NCBI GenBank assembly: GCA_002352145.1 | Contig: DEHX01000113.1 | Coordinates: 16,389-23,686, forward strand | Direction: 5' to 3' | DNA from: Chitinophagaceae bacterium UBA2789 | GTDB lineage: Bacteria > Bacteroidota > Bacteroidia > Chitinophagales > Chitinophagaceae | DNA: 7,298 bases | Shown here: piece by piece, positions 1 to 4,584 of the stretch | Layout of the letters: every line of letters begins with the position of its first letter | How positions within the stretch are numbered: position 1 is the first letter of the stretch | The notes under the pieces: generated by a model | Seen by the model: only the letters and a program-made list of their open reading frames with translations | Told to the model about the DNA's origin: nothing | The model's database searches: none | Translations under genes and position numbers: made by a program

Positions 1-12
1 GAGGCAGACAGG

Positions 13-1587
13 TCAGAATGGCGTATCCTCATCATCACCCATATCATTCATCTTGCTGCCAGTCTGTATAAATACCCTTGCACCACCTTCGCCATCCACA
101 TCGCTTACCGGCTTCCAGTTACCGGGCAACCCTGTTGCGCCAAAGCCGCCACTTCCATCATCTTCTGTGAATTTTTGTATATGCAGCAATGCTTTCAGCT
201 TGATCGTTTCCAACGAACCATTACGGTGCTTGGCTATGCGGACATGGGTTTCGCCCCGGTTGCTCTCTCCCATTTCATTTTGCGTGATGTCATAATATTC
301 CGGGCGGTAAAGGAACATAACCATATCTGCATCCTGTTCGATGGCTCCCGATTCACGAAGATCACTAAGCTGCGGCATTTTGTTTCCGTCTTTACCCGCA
401 CTTCTTGTTTCCACAGCACGGCTTAACTGTGAAAGTGCAATGATCGGTACATTCAGCTCTTTTGCCAGAGCTTTCAGGTTTCTCGATATATTACTGATCT
501 CCTGTTCCCTATTGCTGTTACGGTTTTCTCCGGTACCACTCATCAGCTGCAAATAGTCAATGATGATCAGGCCAATATTGTGCTTGTTTTTCAACCGGCG
601 GCACTTGGCACGGAGTTCAAAGATGTTCAGTGCAGGTGTATCATCAATGAATAACGGAGCCTGTGCCAGTTTTTGTATACCTCTTGCATACAACTGTTTC
701 ATCTCATGCTCTTCCAGCTTACCCCTTGCAATTTTTTCCAGCCATATTTCGCTTTCAGCAGATAAGATACGCTGTACCAGCTGCCCGGCACTCATTTCAA
801 GGGAGAATAAAGCCACCGGTGTTTGCTTGGCCGGGTTCATTACTGCATTGCGTGCCAGGTTAAGTGCAAAAGCAGTTTTACCAACAGCAGGTCTTGCGGC
901 AAGAATAATGAGGTCCGTATTCTGCCATCCATAGGTAACACGGTCAAGCGATGGAAAGCCGCTTGGCACACCCGTCACATCTTCATTTTTATGCCGAAGG
1001 TCTTCGATACGCTGGATGGTTTTCACCAATACAGAGTCGATCGTATCAAAATTCTTACGAAGGTGGTTGTTGGTTATTTCAAACAATTTGCTTTCTGCAT
1101 CATCTAAGAGATCAAATACATCAGTAGAGTCTTCATAAGCATCACCGATTATCTCCCCGCTGATGCGGATAAGTTCCCTTTGAATGAATTTTTGTAAGAT
1201 TATCCTGGAGTGAGCCTCGATATTGGCAGATGAAACAACAGCATTGGTGAGCTTAGTAACATAATAGGCTCCACCAATCATTTCCAGCTCTTCTTTGAAA
1301 CGGAGTTCTTCCGCCACCGTTAAAATATCAATTGGCTGGCTTTTATTGGAAAGGCTTTGCATAGCCTTGAAGATGCGCTGATGAGCCTCAACATAAAAAC
1401 ACTCCGGTTTCAGTATTTCTACAACAGTATCAAAGGCTGATTTTTCGAGCATAATAGCACCAAGTACAGCTTCCTCCAGGTCTTTTGCCTGTGGCGGTAC
1501 TTTGCCATATACCATGGTGCCAAGGTCAAGTGTTGATTTTCTTCTTTGCTTGCCAGTACGGTCTTTATTCAGGTTAGTAAGATCCAT
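13..1587 (-). CDS. dnaB: Replicative DNA helicase DnaB
   Basis: This is the hexameric 5'-3' helicase that unwinds DNA at the replication fork, is loaded at the origin and recruits primase. All expected parts are visible in the 524 residues: an N-terminal primase-interacting domain (about 30-135, beginning PPQAKDLEEAVLGAIM), a linker helix region (about 140-200), and a RecA-like ATPase domain (about 205-470). The ATPase has Walker A ARPAVGKT (231-238), the catalytic glutamate in SLEMS (E264), Walker B LIIIDYLQLM (D344), the QLSR motif (387-390) and AKHRNG (452-457), which should carry the inter-subunit arginine finger. The length is normal and no intein interrupts the usual insertion sites. 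The N-terminal extension of about 25 residues is basic. The last 50 residues are Gly/Asp-rich and end in DDEDTPF, resembling the tail of single-stranded DNA-binding protein. The start is the ATG complementary to 1585-1587; no Shine-Dalgarno is evident, as is usual for Bacteroidota. It is transcribed away from the gene at 2004. Confidence 0.98.
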   Translation of the reverse strand: MDLTNLNKDRTGKQRRKSTLDLGTMVYGKVPPQAKDLEEAVLGAIMLEKSAFDTVVEILKPECFYVEAHQRIFKAMQSLSNKSQPIDILTVAEELRFKEELEMIGGAYYVTKLTNAVVSSANIEAHSRIILQKFIQRELIRISGEIIGDAYEDSTDVFDLLDDAESKLFEITNNHLRKNFDTIDSVLVKTIQRIEDLRHKNEDVTGVPSGFPSLDRVTYGWQNTDLIILAARPAVGKTAFALNLARNAVMNPAKQTPVALFSLEMSAGQLVQRILSAESEIWLEKIARGKLEEHEMKQLYARGIQKLAQAPLFIDDTPALNIFELRAKCRRLKNKHNIGLIIIDYLQLMSGTGENRNSNREQEISNISRNLKALAKELNVPIIALSQLSRAVETRSAGKDGNKMPQLSDLRESGAIEQDADMVMFLYRPEYYDITQNEMGESNRGETHVRIAKHRNGSLETIKLKALLHIQKFTEDDGSGGFGATGLPGNWKPVSDVDGEGGARVFIQTGSKMNDMGDDEDTPF

Positions 1588-1799
1588 GTTCGTCTATAGC
1601 GATAAAAGGTTATTCATTGAGTTTTTTACTTTCAATGACCTTGGGCACTTCTTCCGTCTTGCTTTAAGAAATCGTTATTTCTATGTTAGTGGAATGTTTC
1701 CGTCCAGTCAGGAAGGCGAATTTAAAGGCGGACAGACATTCAAAATTGTTTTTGAAAGAGTTTTTCTTTCTGCACCTTCTTTCCACCCAAAAACCGGGT

Positions 1800-1808
1800 T
1801 TATCCACA
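1800..1808 (+). promoter_or_regulatory. Perfect DnaA box upstream of dnaB
   Basis: TTATCCACA matches the bacterial DnaA-box consensus TTATNCACA at every position. It lies about 210 bases upstream of the dnaB start, inside an AT-rich stretch. It overlaps the last two bases of the candidate dnaB promoter, so bound DnaA would sit at the expected transcription start. A weaker 7/9 match, ATTTACACA, lies at 1836-1844. The match is seen directly; DnaA binding is inferred. A single strong box does not make an origin. Confidence 0.5.
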
Positions 1809-1837
1809 AATATTTATTGCTCAAGGTCTTTGTCAAT
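1807..1837 (-). promoter_or_regulatory. Candidate Bacteroidota-type promoter for dnaB
   Basis: On the minus strand, ATTG (1837-1834) is followed after exactly 19 bases by AATATTTG (1814-1807). The Bacteroidota primary sigma factor consensus is TTTG, about 19-21 bases, then TAnnTTTG, so each box has one mismatch and the spacing is ideal. Transcription would begin near 1800 and give a dnaB leader of roughly 210 bases, which is long. This is pattern matching only; a promoter closer to dnaB cannot be excluded. Confidence 0.3.
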
Positions 1838-1864
1838 TTACACAATTTCCCTAGTAATTGTCCC

Positions 1865-1894
1865 AAAAGATGCTAACAGACGTTTGCATCTTTT
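1865..1894. terminator. Strong hairpin, terminator-like on both strands
   Basis: AAAAGATGC (1865-1873) and GCATCTTTT (1886-1894) form a perfect 9-bp inverted repeat. After a T-T mismatch the stem continues for three pairs (AAC/GTT) and closes on an AGAC loop. Both strands end the stem in TTTT, as in bidirectional intrinsic terminators. Its position between two divergent genes is odd, because neither annotated gene reads into it. It may end a small unannotated RNA, insulate the two promoters, or be a protein-binding dyad. A second fold, TTTGC (1883-1887) with GCAAA (1897-1901), shares the right arm and would exclude the first. Confidence 0.5.
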
Positions 1895-1910
1895 ACGCAA
1901 ATGACGAGAA

Positions 1911-1933
1911 TCATATACCGGGACACAATATGA
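1911..1933. repeat. Short inverted repeat, possible operator
   Basis: TCATAT (1911-1916) and ATATGA (1928-1933) are perfect 6-bp arms separated by 11 bases. The right arm falls where the -33 region of the promoter element at 1950-1957 should be, so a dimeric regulator bound here could control the gene at 2004. Six-base arms are common by chance. Confidence 0.25.
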
Positions 1934-1949
1934 CCAGCCCCGGCAGAGT

Positions 1950-1957
1950 TAGTTTTG
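1950..1957 (+). promoter_or_regulatory. TAnnTTTG -7 promoter element for the gene at 2004
   Basis: TAGTTTTG matches the Bacteroidota -7 consensus TAnnTTTG exactly. It lies 46 bases before the ATG at 2004, giving a leader of about 40 bases. No good TTTG -33 box is present; TATG at 1929-1932 is the nearest, with a 17-base spacer that is slightly short. Confidence 0.4.
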
Positions 1958-2003
1958 CAGAGAAATCCGTTTACGGCTTCTCTTAAGCTTAAAAAATATA
2001 TCT

Positions 2004-2504
2004 ATGGAAACTACAAAACGCCCCCGTCCTGTTCTTACTCAAACACAGAACAATACTACTTTATGGATCGGTCACATGCAAACAGACCCGAATGACCATT
2101 TAGCCGGACAAACATTTCTTTGCCCTGCAGGTGGTGTGCTGAATAATATCCAGGTATTTGCTGAAGCGGTACAAAACCCGGGAGAAGTGGAGCTGACCCT
2201 TCATGAATTTGATCCGGCCACCAAAACATGGGGCCCTGCCATCAGCCAATCCAATTTATTATTGCATAAAGGAGATGATTCCCGCTGGATACGCTTTGAA
2301 ACACCTGCTGTGGAGCTGGAACAGGGAGCCACTTATGGTTTCCGACTTCATACCCCTGATGCATTAGTAGCTTTAGGCGAAGCTGTAAGCCATGCACATA
2401 AGCCTTTTACTTTTGGGCAAGCCTGGAACGGACATGCTCCTTCCGCCAAAGGCCATTACTCAACTTATTTCAGCCTGGCGTTTAAGGTTGAGCTCTGTGC
2501 TTAA
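2004..2504 (+). CDS. Uncharacterised 166-residue protein, probable beta-sandwich (lectin-like) fold
   Basis: I do not recognise a named family. The protein has no signal peptide or membrane segment, so it should be cytoplasmic. After a basic, polar N-terminus (1-18), alternating beta-strand-like segments run to the end: a strand near WIGHMQT (21-27), GQTFLCPAGGVLNNIQVF (35-52), EVELTLHEFD (61-70), the acidic turn KGDDSRWIRFETP (89-101), ATYGFRLHTP (109-118) and YFSLAFKVEL (155-164). The order resembles jelly-roll modules that bind carbohydrate or cap larger proteins, in which a sequence like QTFxxPxGGxLxxIxV opens the sandwich; this is an inference from pattern. It is His-rich in the second half (H115, H130, H132, H144, H151) and has only two cysteines. 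The ATG at 2004 follows an A-rich leader and is the only sensible start. The gene is monocistronic: it ends 32 bases before a clear terminator. The three-base periodicity and conserved-looking aromatic pattern argue that it is real. Confidence 0.78.
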   Translation: METTKRPRPVLTQTQNNTTLWIGHMQTDPNDHLAGQTFLCPAGGVLNNIQVFAEAVQNPGEVELTLHEFDPATKTWGPAISQSNLLLHKGDDSRWIRFETPAVELEQGATYGFRLHTPDALVALGEAVSHAHKPFTFGQAWNGHAPSAKGHYSTYFSLAFKVELCA

Positions 2505-2536
2505 TAAATAACCGAGACGGCAAGTGAAATATCCAG

Positions 2537-2580
2537 CCCTGTTTTCCTGGTAATAACTACCAGGATGCAGGGTTTTTATT
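2537..2580 (+). terminator. Intrinsic terminator after the 166-residue gene
   Basis: A perfect 7-bp stem, CCTGGTA (2546-2552) with TACCAGG (2558-2564), closes on an ATAAC loop. It is extended across a small internal loop by CCCTG (2537-2541) with CAGGG (2568-2572), and TTTTTATT follows directly (2573-2580). This is a textbook rho-independent terminator on the plus strand and separates this gene from the next. Confidence 0.85.
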
Positions 2581-2749
2581 ATCATAATGATAGAATACAA
2601 AACGCAGCTCTGGAAAATACTTTCATTGTAAATCTAAAAAATTGTGGCAACTTTATATTCCTCCGCACCGTCCCGTCTACCCTGAAGGAAAATTCCACTG
2701 CCTTTTTGATAACTGAAACCAACTGATTACTCACCTTATACCATTAAAC

Positions 2750-4492
2750 ATGAGAAATTCCCTATTTCTTTCACTTGCCATTTTATTATTTCTTTCAGCG
2801 AATTCTCAGAAACCAAAAATTTTACCGGTAAAGCCATACAAACCCTCCGTGATTTTGTATGAACATGCTAATTATACCGGTGCTTTTAAAACACTGGGAC
2901 CGGGACAATATGTTTTAAGTGACTTTAATGATGTGGCCTCCTCCATCAGGGTTCCAGCAGGAATGGTAGCCTATATTTACGAACACGCAGCAGCCACACA
3001 GGGCTATGGAATTTCTGTAGATTTTCTTGAAGACGTTTCTGATCTGTCTGTTTATGGCTTTAACGATAAGGCTTCTTATATAAGCGTCTTTTATGCAACA
3101 AAGGACAACAAGTATGAATGGAAAAGAAATGCCAATGTAAATGGCCAGTTTGTGCCCGGCCACTGGGAACGTAAGAGTGCAAGACCCGGACCAGCTAATA
3201 CTGTAGCTGTTGTCTCCCCGCCTGTTCCAGGTCCGGTTGCTGCTACAGTTTTAGCTGTAAACGGAGCAAATACAGTTATTTCAACTTTAGGCAATCAATC
3301 TGCAGAAGGAAAAACATTGTGGGAAACGGCCAAACTTCAAATGGGAATAATAGGAAACGATTACCGGGGCAGAGAAGAAATAGGAACGGCCGCATTTGAA
3401 AGAGCCTCTAACAATACATTTATCCCTGATAATTTTAACTTCTGGTATCCTCAAAGGCCACCCAATGATCACCGCAACCCTGCAAAAAGAACATTAAGCG
3501 GACAAGTGATTAAAGCAGGCCAGGTCAATATACAGGGAACATTTGCTGATTTTGATGTCAACATTGATATTGTTCCTCATCCTAAATACGAATATCTTGT
3601 TACCACTGCACATAAACCTGAGTTCACTACCATTATGAAACTACAGGATGTGGCCTACGATATAAAAGATTGCCCGCCATCCTTCCATGCTGTGGAAGCA
3701 GAAATAGCCGAAGATTACTGGCCAAAAGGCAATCACACTTTTGGCCGTGCAAGACTAACGGATATGGTATTAAGCAGGGTGAGCAGGGGAATATGTGTTT
3801 ATGGCACATGGATATACGACATGGGTCATTGCTGCCACCCGGAAATTCATCCGGCAGAACAGCTCTGGTGGAGTGATTCTTCTGAAAACAGGATCAAATC
3901 AAACCTGAACGTTGTTTGTGATGCATCCCGCCGGTTTTGGTGGCGCAGCCAGATGGACGATGGTACCAAACTCAAACCCTGGGCTGAACCTCCCATTAAA
4001 GGATTATTCGCCATTGCCTTTGAATATGCATTACCCAATGCAGCCGCTACAGCTTCCATAGGATACAATACTTTGAAATTTGAAGCAGATTATATCCAGC
4101 ATTACAACCTCGCAGAATACCCAAATGCTAATCAAACCTATAACCTGGTGTATAATGGAAAGAACATTGTTTCCTTTGTACCGAACAACAATGCTTTTAA
4201 AGTCTCCTTTGAGCATGTAGGTATCTCACCGGAGGACAATAATAAAATAAGAGGATTTTTGGTACTTGAAACTTCTGTGGGAAAGACAACACAAATTGCA
4301 ACACAAGCCTACTATCCGGGTACCAACCCGCCACGGTTAGTTAAGCTCCCTGCCGGGTCTGACCCTTCGCAGGCGCCTCAAGCTTTGGAGAAGATGTTCT
4401 TCAAAAAAGAAGAAGGTCATTATTATTTTACGGTTACACAAAGCATAATAAGGTCTGGAGCTGTTTCGACAAGTGCTAGGGAAAGGCAGTAA
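2750..4492 (+). CDS. Secreted beta/gamma-crystallin domain protein with unassigned C-terminal region
   Basis: The 580-residue protein starts with a clear signal peptide (1 to about 19: short charged start, hydrophobic core LFLSLAILLFLS, then ANS before Q20), so it is exported. Residues 34-115 form a beta/gamma-crystallin domain of two Greek keys. Each key ends in the calcium-clamp pattern N/D-N/D-x-x-S/T-S: NDVASS (60-65) and NDKASY (105-110, the last Ser replaced by Tyr). Such microbial domains bind calcium and gain stability. NGQFVPGHWER (131-141) is followed by a Pro/Ala/Val-rich linker (145-170). The remainder (about 175-580) matches no family I can name. Its most conserved-looking part is 351-374, YGTWIYDMGHCCHPEIHP onwards, with D357, H360, H363, E365 and H367 suited to a metal or active site. 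Trp-rich segments (373-374, 397-398) follow. There is no recognisable T9SS C-terminal domain or lipobox, so it may be periplasmic or released. The start is ATG 2750 after an A/T-rich leader; it is convergent with the next gene. Confidence 0.9.
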   Translation: MRNSLFLSLAILLFLSANSQKPKILPVKPYKPSVILYEHANYTGAFKTLGPGQYVLSDFNDVASSIRVPAGMVAYIYEHAAATQGYGISVDFLEDVSDLSVYGFNDKASYISVFYATKDNKYEWKRNANVNGQFVPGHWERKSARPGPANTVAVVSPPVPGPVAATVLAVNGANTVISTLGNQSAEGKTLWETAKLQMGIIGNDYRGREEIGTAAFERASNNTFIPDNFNFWYPQRPPNDHRNPAKRTLSGQVIKAGQVNIQGTFADFDVNIDIVPHPKYEYLVTTAHKPEFTTIMKLQDVAYDIKDCPPSFHAVEAEIAEDYWPKGNHTFGRARLTDMVLSRVSRGICVYGTWIYDMGHCCHPEIHPAEQLWWSDSSENRIKSNLNVVCDASRRFWWRSQMDDGTKLKPWAEPPIKGLFAIAFEYALPNAAATASIGYNTLKFEADYIQHYNLAEYPNANQTYNLVYNGKNIVSFVPNNNAFKVSFEHVGISPEDNNKIRGFLVLETSVGKTTQIATQAYYPGTNPPRLVKLPAGSDPSQAPQALEKMFFKKEEGHYYFTVTQSIIRSGAVSTSARERQ

Positions 4493-4545
4493 AATATTTA
4501 TTACCTTTTTCACGGAGCAATTGTATATATATGATTTTAAAGAAG

Positions 4546-4576
4546 AAGCAATAACATTACTGATGTTTTATTGCTT
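4546..4576. terminator. Possible bidirectional terminator between convergent genes
   Basis: AAGCAATAA (4546-4554) pairs perfectly with TTATTGCTT (4568-4576). CAT (4555-4557) and ATG (4563-4565) extend the stem past a two-base bulge to a TACTG loop. It lies 53 bases after the stop of the plus-strand gene and 8 bases after the stop of the minus-strand gene, where a shared terminator is expected. The stem is AT-rich, and the minus-strand tail (CTTCTTTAAAAT) is only partly U-rich, so termination may be weak. Confidence 0.5.
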
Positions 4577-4584
4577 ATCAGTTT

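Larger units (their letters stand above)
1588..2003. other. Divergent intergenic region between dnaB and the 166-residue gene
   Basis: These 416 bases separate two genes transcribed away from each other. I see no convincing coding sequence. The region holds a small AT-rich hairpin (AGAAAT/ATTTCT, 1667-1682), an AAACC-G-GGTTT palindrome (1791-1801), a perfect DnaA box (1800-1808), an AT-rich stretch (about 1800-1860) with a candidate minus-strand promoter, a strong hairpin (1865-1894), an inverted repeat (1911-1933) and a plus-strand promoter element (1950-1957). It is longer than two simple promoters would need, so regulation of dnaB or a small transcript is possible. Confidence 0.7.

Noticed and set aside
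13..1587. Intein or frameshift in dnaB
   Set aside because: The reading frame is continuous at normal length, with Walker A and other motifs uninterrupted.
1778..1860. Replication origin (oriC) next to dnaB
   Set aside because: Only one perfect DnaA box and one 7/9 match were found, without a cluster or clear unwinding repeats; a regulatory box is the simpler reading.
1502..1904. Plus-strand open frames of 124 and 73 codons running from within dnaB into the intergenic region
   Set aside because: The first is largely antisense to the dnaB N-terminus. Both give Phe/Leu/Ser-rich sequences with no recognisable motif, and neither has a plausible leader.
2700..2750. Bacteroidota promoter just upstream of the crystallin-protein gene
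   Set aside because: TTTTTG at 2703-2708 is followed at the right spacing only by TACTCACC, which shares just the TA with the -7 consensus.
3091..3294. Minus-strand frames antisense to the crystallin-protein gene
   Set aside because: They are shadows of a well-supported gene: low-complexity translations without domain features.
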